Source: Bacillus sp. EB600 (lineage in GTDB: Bacteria > Bacillota > Bacilli > Bacillales > Cytobacillaceae). Taken from it: a DNA stretch of 64,000 nucleotides. The notes under the pieces were generated by a model that searched no databases, was not told where the DNA came from, and saw nothing but the letters and a program-made list of their open reading frames with translations. Both the position numbers and the translations under genes were made by a program. The stretch is taken from assembly GCF_024494385.1 (NCBI RefSeq), contig NZ_JAEVLT010000010.1, positions 1 to 64,000 of the forward strand. The letters are read 5' to 3'. Shown here piece by piece: positions 8,691 to 16,998 of this stretch; within the stretch, counting starts at the first letter, position 1, and the number at the start of each line of letters is the position of its first letter.

Positions 8691-9143
8691 CTATTCTCTT
8701 TTGATTTCAGTAACTATTGGTTCATCAAAAGAAATAATATCAATAATATGGTCTAAACATGCTATCTCATAATGAACAAATTGTTCCTCTGGAAAGACAT
8801 CGGTAACAATAGTACCTTTGTTAATGAAGTCTAAATACCTTGATTTCTTAAAAATTCGAAAAGCATTTCCCTCAAAGATTTCATAATTGTCTAAAACAGT
8901 AAATGACTCATTAATGATGTTATAGGAGACATATGAATCAAATTCAATCTGTAATAATGGCAATTCTTCATCAACTTCTATGGGGAATGCTTCTGTTATA
9001 ATATGTTCACCTATCTCAATATCTTCACTTCGCTGGCTTACTTTACATCTTTCAATAAAAATTCTTAACGAATTGGTTTCATGCTCAAATAAGCTATGTA
9101 GATAGAAATAACCTTTCAGTTCCATTAAATCTTTATATTCCAT
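8691..9143 (-). CDS. uncharacterised protein, immunity-like
   Basis: 150 residues from ATG 9143 (MEYKDLMELKGYFYLHSLFEHE), preceded by AAGAGGTGATAG. The mixed alpha/beta sequence is acidic and lacks cysteine motifs and membrane segments. Size, acidity and position next to a CPCC protein suggest an orphan immunity protein, but no family is recognised. A hairpin (GCGTT/AACGC, 8648-8672) downstream may be its terminator. Confidence 0.5.
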   Translation of the reverse strand: MEYKDLMELKGYFYLHSLFEHETNSLRIFIERCKVSQRSEDIEIGEHIITEAFPIEVDEELPLLQIEFDSYVSYNIINESFTVLDNYEIFEGNAFRIFKKSRYLDFINKGTIVTDVFPEEQFVHYEIACLDHIIDIISFDEPIVTEIKRE

Positions 9144-9445
9144 TCTATCACCTCTTCTTATCGAGATTTTTATTATCAATTCGCTATATACATCTTATTT
9201 CCTTCTTACACTAACACAAGAAGCGACTGCCCTTGTTGAGCAACCGCTTTTACCCTTATTGCACCATCCTTCACCGTTACTACAAGAATATATATTTCAC
9301 AACCTATATAGTTTAGCTGCAATCAATAAAATCACAGTTTTAATAATCGTCGTGCAGCTATATCTTGATCAAACCTGCCCGTTACTGGAAAAGCGATCCT
9401 TCGCTATCGAAGAATCGCATCCAGTTAGTTTAAGTACAATATTGT

Positions 9446-10255
9446 TTAATTTATATAACGATTTATTGTTTTAGGATTAATACACTCATCAAGTTTAGAG
9501 AGTTTCTCTGCCACATCAAAATCAAAAATTGAACAAATGTCTCTGTAATCCCCCTCTAAACTATTCGTATAAATCTTTCCTTGCTCATCACAAAATATAT
9601 AACCACTAACCCTATCACTATATTTAAATTTTTCAATCTTAAATTTCTTCTCTTCCTTATCCAAAAAGGTTAATGCACTATCAAAATCGTCATCACATAT
9701 TTCAAACGTATCTTTTTTCTTTCTGGCAGCAGATAAAGGGAAAAACTGATATATACTCCAACTATATATATTTTCAAACTGCATTAAATATCTAAATATA
9801 TCATAAATAGAATCTCTGTTTTGTTTTGTCAATATGGTATTTATTTTAATCCTAGTATTTGACTCTTTTAATGTTTGAAGAACAGAATTTACCTTAGTAA
9901 ATAAATTTTTTGATTTCCTCATATAATTATGAGTTTCCCCGACTCCATCTAAGGATATTCCAATTAAATCTACAAAATTTTCGATAAAGGAAAAATCACT
10001 TTGAGTAATTGAAATACCATTTGTATCTACTTGAGTAAATAACCCATTTTCTTTGGCTAGTATGCACGATTTTCTGAAACTACTTTTACTAAAAGAATCA
10101 CCACCACCAAAGGTAATCACGTCGAAATCCAATGATATTGCTCTTTTTACTACCTCATATGTTTTGTCTTCTATTTTTTGATGGTGAAAATTCACATAAC
10201 AAAAATCACAAGTTAAATTACAGCTTTGATTGTAGGTGAGTATTATTCTTTTCAT
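9446..10255 (-). CDS. radical SAM enzyme, viperin/MoaA-like
   Basis: 269 residues. The N-terminal CNLTCDFC (residues ~12-19) is the CX3CX2C iron-sulphur motif of radical SAM enzymes. It is followed by TFGGGDSF in place of the usual GGEP loop, a VDTNG strand, SLDGVGETH and KINTILTKQN. The segment SWSIYQFFPL followed by an acidic DDDF helix is reminiscent of viperin-type proteins, but the C-terminal FCDEQGKIYTN is more MoaA-like, so viperin is only a possibility. No SPASM cysteines are apparent. Its ATG overlaps the stop of the upstream membrane-protein gene (ATGA at 10252-10255), so the two are translated as a unit. Substrate unknown. Confidence 0.75.
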   Translation of the reverse strand: MKRIILTYNQSCNLTCDFCYVNFHHQKIEDKTYEVVKRAISLDFDVITFGGGDSFSKSSFRKSCILAKENGLFTQVDTNGISITQSDFSFIENFVDLIGISLDGVGETHNYMRKSKNLFTKVNSVLQTLKESNTRIKINTILTKQNRDSIYDIFRYLMQFENIYSWSIYQFFPLSAARKKKDTFEICDDDFDSALTFLDKEEKKFKIEKFKYSDRVSGYIFCDEQGKIYTNSLEGDYRDICSIFDFDVAEKLSKLDECINPKTINRYIN

Positions 10256-11022
10256 TTCTCTATAACCTCTTCGAATGATTCAGAAAGTTTCCAACAATTC
10301 TCGAAGTGACTTTTTAATATATTGTAATTACGGTTATCACGGTTGAATTCTATAGCAATAAAATTGTTTTCAATTCGGTCTGATGTTTTACCCAAATGAT
10401 ATGGGTCATAAATCATATATTTATCTGTAAAAAATAATGAACAATAAACCTGATCAGTAAACCTAATTTCTAAGTTCTCATATGTATTATTTAAAGTTAC
10501 CAGACCTTCGATATTTAACTTTCTATCAATCCCATCATTATTATTTAGGTTATTTCTAACTTGTTTATTTGTGCAGTAAGGATTAATAAGTAGAACCTTA
10601 AATGATACTCCTTTATTTAATCTATCTTTTATATTCTTCCAATGTCTATCTGTTGGAATATCCAAGTATGATTTGCCGGTTTCAGCAAGTAGAAACATTT
10701 CGTTTGCCTCATCTATGACCTTTGCAGTTTGTGAATTTCTTTTATTTTTAGATTCATAATTATCCATAAAGTAATGGTTTGTAATGCCATTTCTCTCTAT
10801 TTCTTTATTTTTTTGCTCTCTATTAATTGCAAGCTTAATTAATGGATTGAATTCTTTATTTTTAATGAAAATCTCAAGTAATATAGTTATGATTACAACT
10901 ATTAATACCCACCAATATAATTTTTCACTTTTTAGAAAATCAATAATAAATACTGAAAGACCAAATAAAATTATTTCTAAGATCTTGATATATTTATATA
11001 GTTTACTCATAATCCACCTCAC
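10252..11022 (-). CDS. membrane-anchored PLD-like/DUF5919-like protein
   Basis: 256 residues. Two membrane helices occupy residues ~12-30 and ~36-54, leaving a cytoplasmic C-terminal domain of about 190 residues. That domain contains YLDIPTDRHWKNIKDRLNKG, FKVLLINPYC, a YENLEIRF strand and FFTDKYMIYDPYHLG, an arrangement like the PLD-like domain often labelled DUF5919. No second HxK catalytic motif is evident, so it may sense or bind rather than hydrolyse. An ATG at 11010 (MSKLYKY), after GAGGTGGATT, is an alternative start. It is the first gene of a two-gene operon with the radical SAM enzyme. Confidence 0.6.
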   Translation of the reverse strand: MRWIMSKLYKYIKILEIILFGLSVFIIDFLKSEKLYWWVLIVVIITILLEIFIKNKEFNPLIKLAINREQKNKEIERNGITNHYFMDNYESKNKRNSQTAKVIDEANEMFLLAETGKSYLDIPTDRHWKNIKDRLNKGVSFKVLLINPYCTNKQVRNNLNNNDGIDRKLNIEGLVTLNNTYENLEIRFTDQVYCSLFFTDKYMIYDPYHLGKTSDRIENNFIAIEFNRDNRNYNILKSHFENCWKLSESFEEVIEK

Positions 11023-11363
11023 TTTTTTATTTTGCTCCTAAATAAAAACTAACAAAGGTTTTAATATATAAAAAAAATCTTCCATACTTGGTTGATTGTA
11101 GTATTATTCTATCATTTTGGAAAAAAATATAAAAGAAGTGAGATACCCCATACTTTTTTGTATACTGGCTTTTGTCATTTTCAAAACTGTTATCTCCTTA
11201 ACTAACCTCCCATTACTTTAAGTACATTCTTTCACAAACTCTAGCTTATTGTAATAATTAAAAAAAGACGAGTTTTATTAATCGTTATGCACCTATGTCT
11301 TGAATTCAACCCTATATTCAATTAGCAACTCCAATACATAAAAATATCACTAAGGGTAATCCC
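11023..11363. other. upstream region of the radical SAM operon
   Basis: 341 bp, very AT-rich, presumably with the operon promoter. The phrase ATTAATCGTTATGCACCTATG (11277-11297) resembles TAATAATCGTCGTGCAGCTAT at 9342-9362, so related noncoding remnants flank the rSAM pair on both sides. No gene seen. Confidence 0.4.
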
Positions 11364-11642
11364 TCAGTGACTTAGTCTTTCAAGACGTTTAACAACATCA
11401 TCTAATTCTGATTCAATGACTTTAAAAGCATATCGTATAGCGTATTTATAATTAAATCCACTACCCCCATTTTTATGAATAGTAAATTTACCTTTTGCGT
11501 TACGAATATCAAATGCGTGTAATAGCTTTTCCTTTGACACCACCATTGCAACATAAATGGCTTTATCCGTATATCCTTTCTCGTGAAGGCGTTCAATACC
11601 TTCCGTAATATACCTAGTTGAGTTATTGTTCATTTCATGCAA
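11364..11642 (-). CDS. small uncharacterised protein
   Basis: 92 residues (ATG at 11642 or 11633). Basic and helical, with RYITEGIERLHEKGYTD and a glycine-containing NGGSGFNYKYAIRY segment. No strong RBS is present, and a competing frame at 11402-11596 is probably a shadow. Family not recognised. Confidence 0.45.
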   Translation of the reverse strand: MHEMNNNSTRYITEGIERLHEKGYTDKAIYVAMVVSKEKLLHAFDIRNAKGKFTIHKNGGSGFNYKYAIRYAFKVIESELDDVVKRLERLSH

Positions 11643-11984
11643 TCTAATAATATTATCTCTGAAATAATCAAAGGGTGTATTAATAATTTGTTAACCTCCT
11701 TATAATATTCAATTTTCTCTTTTTCATCGTTATTGTATTAAGCTATATAAAAAGAGAGGCTCAATGAAGTCTTTTCTCACTCTTCCAATACTCCAACCGC
11801 TCCGATTTTTATACTCCATCTCTTTAAATTATCCGCTACTTTAGTTCTAACCCCAAGTCCGTTAATAACATGGTTTAGCAGACAAATATTAACAAGTTTG
11901 GATAGTTTATTCTTTCCCATGAATCCCCTATGATATTAATGTTTCTTCTATAGCATTGTACAGAAATCCAGAGTGATTATGATA

Positions 11985-12177
11985 GTTGCCGTTCTGCACG
12001 AAGTGGAGAACGAGCAACTGCCGAGGAGTCACGGAGCGAAAGCGTAGTGACGGGCGTGGTCAACGCCTTCTTTTCTCTTTAAAAGCTTTTAGGCTTGTCA
12101 GCCCGTCACTCGTTCGTTCATCACTCGCTCCTCCCCGACCATGTGCTAATCTCCGCTACGCTGCGATTAGACACATG
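11985..12177. other. GC-rich tract with four hairpins and long-range pairing
   Basis: In AT-rich surroundings this 193-nt tract folds by eye into: hairpin 1 (GTTGC-GTTCT with AGAAC-GCAAC, 11985-12018); hairpin 2 (TCAC/GTGA with a GC-closed GAAA tetraloop, 12029-12050); hairpin 3 (GGCGT/ACGCC, 12053-12067); and hairpin 4 (CATGTGCTAATC with GATTAG-A-CACATG, 12140-12177). GTGACGGGC (12047-12055) is also perfectly complementary to GCCCGTCAC (12101-12109), an alternative long-range helix. It could be a replication or transfer origin next to the helicase gene, or a structured RNA. The surrounding 11643-12315 contains no convincing protein gene. Confidence 0.6.
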
Positions 12178-12315
12178 TATAAGATTCTTTTTCATCATCG
12201 CTTATGCGTTTTTTATATAATCTTCTATAAGGAAAATAGAACAAACCCCAACAGCCACAAGGGTTCAAAGAATCACTTATGCAAAAATTTAATATACCAA
12301 GTTTCAATCCTTCTA

Positions 12316-13617
12316 CTATACAGTAAATACTTCATCTTTTTCAAACCATGCAACAGCTTCTCCATTTAAATACTTCTCTAATAACCCCCTCATTCTACTC
12401 GAAGGAATGTATAATTCGATTGGTTCTCCACGTCTTATTCTGCTTCGGAACAGCCATTGAATTAACTCTGATAACGCCCAGAATTCTTCATCAACATCAA
12501 CTTTGTGGTATTGAAAAAACTTCACTTCAACTGGGTTCATAAATCGATTTGCAAGATATATACAAACTTCTTTATCTATATAATCATTTGTTGCTCTAGC
12601 AGTAAGTGTAACGAATTGCTTCTTTGCTGACTTAGGGGTTAATTTCTCTTCGAAATCCTTCAAGCATGTCCACATCACTTTTTCAGACTTTACTTTACAT
12701 TTGTTCCAGTAAAAGTTATATGCGTGACTTTTAATTAATTTAACCATCTCTTTATCCTTCACATTCTCTGTCAACCAGTTATGACTGAATGCCCCTTTTT
12801 TATCTCCTACAGCGTTCATATCCTTTTCATTGTATCTAGTCGGATAATAAATATTGATGTTTTGTTTTAGGAATTCGACATTCTCTTGCGTTGGTTTAAC
12901 ATATGGAATTAACTCAAAGCGACCAGTTTCACGGTTTAATTCCACGGAATTGAAATACATTGGAACTTCAAACATTTTGAAATAATACCGCTGCGATTGT
13001 CCCCAAAACATATATGTGAGTATGAAAACATCCTTGAACGCTTTGAATACTGATACAGGAAATGTCCAAAACATGGCTGTATTGTTGAAAATCATAAGAT
13101 TGTTTGTCTTGGCTAGCCTCTCGATTCGTTTAAACGTTCCATCATATTTTTCTTTTTTCCAAGCAACAAAACCATTTTCATCCACGGTTACGTATGGTTC
13201 ATTCCCATCGTGACCAAGCAATAATTTAATGTCATCTTTCGAAATTTGTGCTTGTACAATGACATTAGCTACTTCATCTAGTATAAGTGTATATTTATGA
13301 GATTTGATAAAAGTTAATGTTGCTTCATCAATATTTGAAAATAACTCATGTGTACTGACAATGTCTTTCCCTTGCCTTACTAATCGCTTTAAACTTTCTA
13401 GTTTTGTAACGTTGTCTTTATCCACCTCGGGTTCTGAAAACTTTCTATTTGTAACAGAGTTTTTAACCCTTTTGACTTCAGATAAAAATGGAGTAATAAA
13501 CATAAACCTTTCTGATTCATGAGCCTCGTTCATATATTGAATTGCCCAAGAAGTTTTTCCCTTTCCACAAGTTGCATCTATTATTCGAACTGCTTGGCTT
13601 TTTAATACTTTTTCCAA
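12316..13617 (-). CDS. phage-type SF2-like helicase
   Basis: 433 residues. Walker A is DATCGKGKTSW (residues ~14-24), the DExx box is LILDEVANV (~111-119), and later helicase-like motifs include QFVTLTARA, IQWLFRSRIRRG and a C-terminal IELYIPSSRMRGLLEKYL. The layout fits phage or island replication helicases that lack accessory domains. It is the only obvious replication-type protein of the element, so it may act at a nearby origin such as the hairpin tract at 11985-12177. RBS is weak. Confidence 0.7.
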   Translation of the reverse strand: MEKVLKSQAVRIIDATCGKGKTSWAIQYMNEAHESERFMFITPFLSEVKRVKNSVTNRKFSEPEVDKDNVTKLESLKRLVRQGKDIVSTHELFSNIDEATLTFIKSHKYTLILDEVANVIVQAQISKDDIKLLLGHDGNEPYVTVDENGFVAWKKEKYDGTFKRIERLAKTNNLMIFNNTAMFWTFPVSVFKAFKDVFILTYMFWGQSQRYYFKMFEVPMYFNSVELNRETGRFELIPYVKPTQENVEFLKQNINIYYPTRYNEKDMNAVGDKKGAFSHNWLTENVKDKEMVKLIKSHAYNFYWNKCKVKSEKVMWTCLKDFEEKLTPKSAKKQFVTLTARATNDYIDKEVCIYLANRFMNPVEVKFFQYHKVDVDEEFWALSELIQWLFRSRIRRGEPIELYIPSSRMRGLLEKYLNGEAVAWFEKDEVFTV

Positions 13618-13756
13618 TTTAACTCCCTTTTCTGATGGCTAGGTTTCGCTATTATTAGCAGCCATCTATTTCACTCCCTTCATGTTTTGGTTAGAAATTG
13701 AATCCAATAATGCTCAAAATTGTTTCATTTTTATTGATGTTTTAGACTATAAATTT

Positions 13757-13812
13757 CTGTACCGAATCGACCTCTTAATATATATAAATATTAGTACCCC
13801 GATTCGGTACAG
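13757..13812. repeat. 13-bp perfect inverted repeat upstream of the helicase
   Basis: CTGTACCGAATCG (13757-13769) and CGATTCGGTACAG (13800-13812) are perfect inverse arms separated by 30 nt, with T7 after the right arm. It lies between the helicase start (13617) and the HNH gene end (13895). It could be an operator or a plus-strand terminator; the long spacer favours a protein-binding pair. Confidence 0.6.
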
Positions 13813-13894
13813 TTTTTTTATCGCTCATTTAATAGGTATTTATTAATAAAACTAGGTACTTCCAACTCCATTTTTCAAATGGTCATTTATTGTA

Positions 13895-14347
13895 CTAGTG
13901 TGATAATCTTCTCTTTTTCTCATTTTGATAGCTTCTGCGTCGGCACTCTTTTTGGTAACATCTTATACATAAATTATTAGTAAACACTCTCGGTACTGCT
14001 TCGTTGCAATAACTACATTTCTCCTTATATTGTTGACGCTTTTTAGCTATTTCGTGTTGATGTTGTTTTACATATTCCTGCTCAGCCTCGATTAATGCCT
14101 TGAATTCTTCATCTCGCATCTTTCCTTTGCGTAGATTGCATCTTCTGCATAAGATTTGAAAATTAGATAAATCGTTGCTACCACCTTTTGCAAGAGAGAC
14201 AATATGGTCTACATGTGCTTTTGTTGGAGAATTACGTCCTACACCATATTTATCATGAACTTCGCATCCACATGCTTTGCAGATATATCCTTCCGTTTCT
14301 AACAGGTGTCTTCTAATCTTTGCTAAATGATAAGATGTCATAATCAA
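13895..14347 (-). CDS. HNH endonuclease
   Basis: 150 residues (ATG 14347 or 14341). It has an N-terminal CKACGCEV zinc knuckle, then the HNH core AHVDHIVSLAKGGSNDLSNFQILCRRCN with the catalytic histidine in the DHI strand, Asn in the loop and the second CxxC. The C-terminal region adds two further CxxC pairs (CSYCNEAVPR and CIRCYQK). Small HNH nucleases of this type are common in phages and islands, where they nick or cut DNA. No partner methylase or terminase is adjacent. Confidence 0.85.
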   Translation of the reverse strand: MIMTSYHLAKIRRHLLETEGYICKACGCEVHDKYGVGRNSPTKAHVDHIVSLAKGGSNDLSNFQILCRRCNLRKGKMRDEEFKALIEAEQEYVKQHQHEIAKKRQQYKEKCSYCNEAVPRVFTNNLCIRCYQKECRRRSYQNEKKRRLSH

Positions 14348-14844
14348 AAAATCCCCTTAATTTATTGTTTTAGTTCCTCAAAAAACACAAAAAAGAAGTG
14401 AACCTACACGCAACACCACCTCGTTAGAAAGCATACCCATGGTCAAAATAACAATGACTATTAGTTCGATTTTCAAATTCATCATTATACATCCCAATAT
14501 ATGTAACCTCTCCTTTGGTGTTATGGAAGAAGTTACAGTCCTGCTATTTTTTGTTAAGATGTGATAATAAAACCTTTAGCATGTGTATATTTTCATTTCC
14601 ATTAACCCTCCGTATTTAATTTGTTGACTAATATTATCAAATCAAAATCCTACTGTACTAGAAATACAGTAAGGTGATATTTTGAGAAAAATAGAGTATG
14701 GAAGAGAAAAACGTAAAAATGTATTTAATTTTGAACTTTTTTACCGATTTAATCTTTGATGCTTTTAATTGTGATTTGTAGAGAGGTGCCATCCCAACCA
14801 TAAAAAATAAGAGAACAGCCATGTGCTGCCCCCTTTTTCCCGCA
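14348..14844. other. no gene recognised
   Basis: 497 bp of AT-rich DNA between the HNH gene and the integrase fragment. A small hairpin (CTACTGTA...TACAGTAAG region, 14650-14673) is visible; an open frame at 14658-14852 lacks an RBS and family features. Confidence 0.35.
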
Positions 14845-15123
14845 CTATACATCTAATGAATTTAGTGGATTATACTTGTCATTCTGCTCCCTTAACTCGT
14901 TCCCCCACATAGCAACATATTTCATAGTAACAGCAATATTTTGGTGTCTCATAAGCTTCTGAATTGCAAAGGCACTCATTCCGGACATAGCAAGTCGATG
15001 GCAAAATGTGTGACGGAAGGTGTGTGCGGATACCCGTATATCTTTAAAATTCATTTTTTTCCCTAGATAATTAAAAACTAACATAATAGAGTTCTCGGTC
15101 ATTTGAGTGTTATCCCGCTTCAC
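14845..15123 (-). pseudogene. C-terminal fragment of a second tyrosine recombinase
   Basis: 92 residues covering the end of a XerC/D-like integrase: SAHTFRHTFCHRLA (HxxR box), the LMRHQNIAVTMKYV box with the final tyrosine, and a W-Q-N-D-KYNPL tail. The N-terminal arm-binding and core domains are missing and no in-frame start upstream restores them. It sits just left of the intact integrase, suggesting an earlier integration or an ancestral replaced integrase. Confidence 0.75.
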
Positions 15124-15553
15124 AAAAACGTAATCGCTGAATTTCCTCCAAATATTGTTTACAGAAATTTATAACTGCTAACGGCTCTTCTCGTATTCAT
15201 CTTTAAACATCCACTTGTAGCCACCTGCTAATTTTCGATGTCCATTACAAACAGAAGATATGTGACCTATTCCTGTTTGTTCTTGTGCATCGCTAGAGCA
15301 TTACTGTGTTGCCCTTAACCATTATGTCTTTGAAAGGGTAATAACCTTTACTTAGCAAAAAGAAAAAGAACAGTCATCGTGTGACTGCTCCCTTCAATTC
15401 CTTCTGTAACCCTTTTTTGTTATTTAATATGTTTTAACACTATCCTACAAATCAATGCCTAAGACTTCGCCATTTGGCTCAGATTCAATTCTGTCGTATA
15501 GTAGACCAATTAATCCCATGTTAGGAGGAACGCTCACAGTTGTATCGCATGTA
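15124..15553. other. no gene recognised
   Basis: 430 bp between the integrase fragment and the active integrase gene. It presumably contains the lost remainder of the fragment and an integrase terminator; I see no coding frame with RBS. Confidence 0.35.
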
Positions 15554-16492
15554 TCATACTTTCAGCTTTTTTCCAAAATTCATCAATGGACTAATATCAA
15601 TACCTCTCTGAATCAATGTCTTATCATCCAATGTTTGAAGATAACGTTGTGTTGTAGACACGTCAGAATGCCCTAGTAGCCTTGAAAGCGTGTATAGGTC
15701 TTTCCCATTCAACAAAGCATTTACAGCGTAGTAGTGCCTAAATGTGTGCGGAGAAACCCTTGCATCTTCAACATTCGCTCTCTTCCCTGCTTCCCTAATG
15801 ATATTCCATAATGTAGTGTGGGAGATTTCACCACCAGTATAGTTCAAGAAATAGTTATCTGCTGTTGATGCAAACTCTTTAAAATATTTTGCTTTTTGTC
15901 TTTCATATTTGATTAAGAATTTCTTCAATGCAGGAGTAATTGGAACGTGTCGCTCTTTATTACCTTTTCCCATGACTACTATATTATCTTTATCAATAAT
16001 GGATTTATCCTTGAATGTACGAATCTCTATGGCTCTAAGTCCAGTGTCGGCAAGCATGGCAATGATAGCCTTGTTTCGAGCGTCTAAATACGTCTTAGTG
16101 CCAAATGAATCAATCATTGCCTTTACTTCATCATCAGTGAATCCCTTAAGCAAGAGTTTAGGTTGCTTCGGTCGTTCTACCTTGTCCATTGGGTTATGTT
16201 TAATGTACTCTTCACTAATGCACCAGTTAAAGAAAGCATTGACTGCCTTGAATGTTGTAAGAATTGTCTGGGGCTTATTGCCCCTGTGTTGTTTTGCTCT
16301 GAAATATGCCTTTAAATCATCCACAGCAATGTCTTTTAAAAGCTTGTCCTCAGTACCCCTTTTGTTTGTCATGAAGTTGCTTAGAAATTTGTATTCCTGT
16401 TTCTTATTTTTCATTGTTTTGGCAGTGTAGCCACATGCCTGACAATGAACTAAATACTCATCCATTGCATCAAGATATTTAATTTCTTCCAT
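15554..16492 (-). CDS. tyrosine integrase of the yneF element
   Basis: 312 residues with a full tyrosine-recombinase layout: N-terminal SAM-like core-binding domain (~1-110, with KAYFRAKQHRG and FFNWCISEEYIKHNP), the first catalytic arginine in ADTGLRAIEIRTF (~150-160), HTFRHYYA (HxxR) and LLGHSDVSTTQRYLQ with the final tyrosine. It is the only complete integrase in the window and lies about 210 bp inside the right att copy, so it very likely catalyses insertion and excision at yneF. No small excisionase gene is obvious. AAGGTGG-type RBS precedes the ATG. Confidence 0.92.
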   Translation of the reverse strand: MEEIKYLDAMDEYLVHCQACGYTAKTMKNKKQEYKFLSNFMTNKRGTEDKLLKDIAVDDLKAYFRAKQHRGNKPQTILTTFKAVNAFFNWCISEEYIKHNPMDKVERPKQPKLLLKGFTDDEVKAMIDSFGTKTYLDARNKAIIAMLADTGLRAIEIRTFKDKSIIDKDNIVVMGKGNKERHVPITPALKKFLIKYERQKAKYFKEFASTADNYFLNYTGGEISHTTLWNIIREAGKRANVEDARVSPHTFRHYYAVNALLNGKDLYTLSRLLGHSDVSTTQRYLQTLDDKTLIQRGIDISPLMNFGKKLKV

Positions 16493-16700
16493 AATAAAAA
16501 GCCACCTTTTCTGTTGAATTTTTGATTAATCCTTCATCAGAAAATGTGACTAATTGGTATAAATTGCAAAATGAGTGCGAAGGTTTAAGCATTTTTTTAC
16601 GTTTTTTCGGGGAAGGTTTCAGACTATGTAAAAATCTTATCCATTCATCCTAAAATTCCGTTCCGAGCAAAACACCCAAACCCTTGTCCCACCAAGGATA

Positions 16701-16849
16701 ATAAGGGTTTCTTTATTTCCCCTGTTTATTCATGGCGTTCATCATTTGATTGATTTTCTTCTGGGATGGTTTCATTCCCATTTGTGTCATCATCATCTTT
16801 AACATTTGTTCATTAATTGGCGGATTTTTCTTTAAATAGCTCATCATAT
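16701..16849 (-). repeat. yneF: attR: element-borne yneF 3' end
   Basis: Direct-repeat partner of 1122-1270. Here the repeated segment is fused in frame to the chromosomal yneF 5' part, so the element supplied a replacement 3' coding end and the target gene stayed intact. The four coding differences from attL are all synonymous. Confidence 0.85.
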
Positions 16850-16925
16850 ATTTACGAGCAATGAAAAATCCTAGTGCTATACCAACGACTAATGCTAGTA
16901 CACCAACTAGAATAGTTGTAACCAT
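16713..16925 (-). CDS. yneF: YneF-family membrane protein, reconstituted by the integration
   Basis: 70 residues from ATG 16925 ([15 protein letters not shown]), preceded by GAAGGAGGAAG; the longer frame upstream has no RBS. One N-terminal membrane helix (residues ~3-23) is followed by a conserved basic cytoplasmic tail with [19 protein letters not shown] and [13 protein letters not shown], as in B. subtilis YneF (UPF0154). Function unknown. The last ~44 codons lie inside the attR copy. It follows sirA as in B. subtilis. Confidence 0.9.
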   Translation of the reverse strand: MVTTILVGVLALVVGIALGFFIARKYMMSYLKKNPPINEQMLKMMMTQMGMKPSQKKINQMMNAMNKQGK

Positions 16926-16998
16926 TAGACTTCCTCCTTCATGTTGTCTACCATACAGTGTACTAAAATCCGCGCAACAATACAATATCTGCTTTCAA

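Larger units (their letters stand above)
1122..16849. mobile_element. integrative element of about 15.6 kb in the 3' part of yneF
   Basis: A 149-bp sequence containing the yneF 3' end occurs at 1122-1270 and 16701-16849, in the same orientation and offset by 15,579 bp. A complete tyrosine integrase gene (15554-16492) sits directly inside the right copy, as in site-specific integrative elements. The yneF 5' end, sirA and tkt continue to the right. The interior is AT-rich accessory DNA: resolvase, phage-type helicase, HNH nuclease, radical SAM enzyme, AlbA_2 protein, HEPN-like and immunity-like proteins. No relaxase, capsid or terminase gene was recognised, so it looks like a mobilisable or satellite-like island rather than a full prophage or conjugative element. 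Confidence 0.85.

Noticed and set aside
9446-10255. Assigning the radical SAM protein as a prokaryotic viperin
   Set aside because: The cluster motif, GGGDSF loop and C-terminal segment differ from viperins; only the middle part resembles them.
14658-14852. Minus-strand open frame next to the integrase fragment
   Set aside because: Its codons overlap the fragment end and it has no RBS.
1122-16849. CRISPR array or retron in the element
   Set aside because: No regularly spaced repeats and no reverse transcriptase gene were seen.
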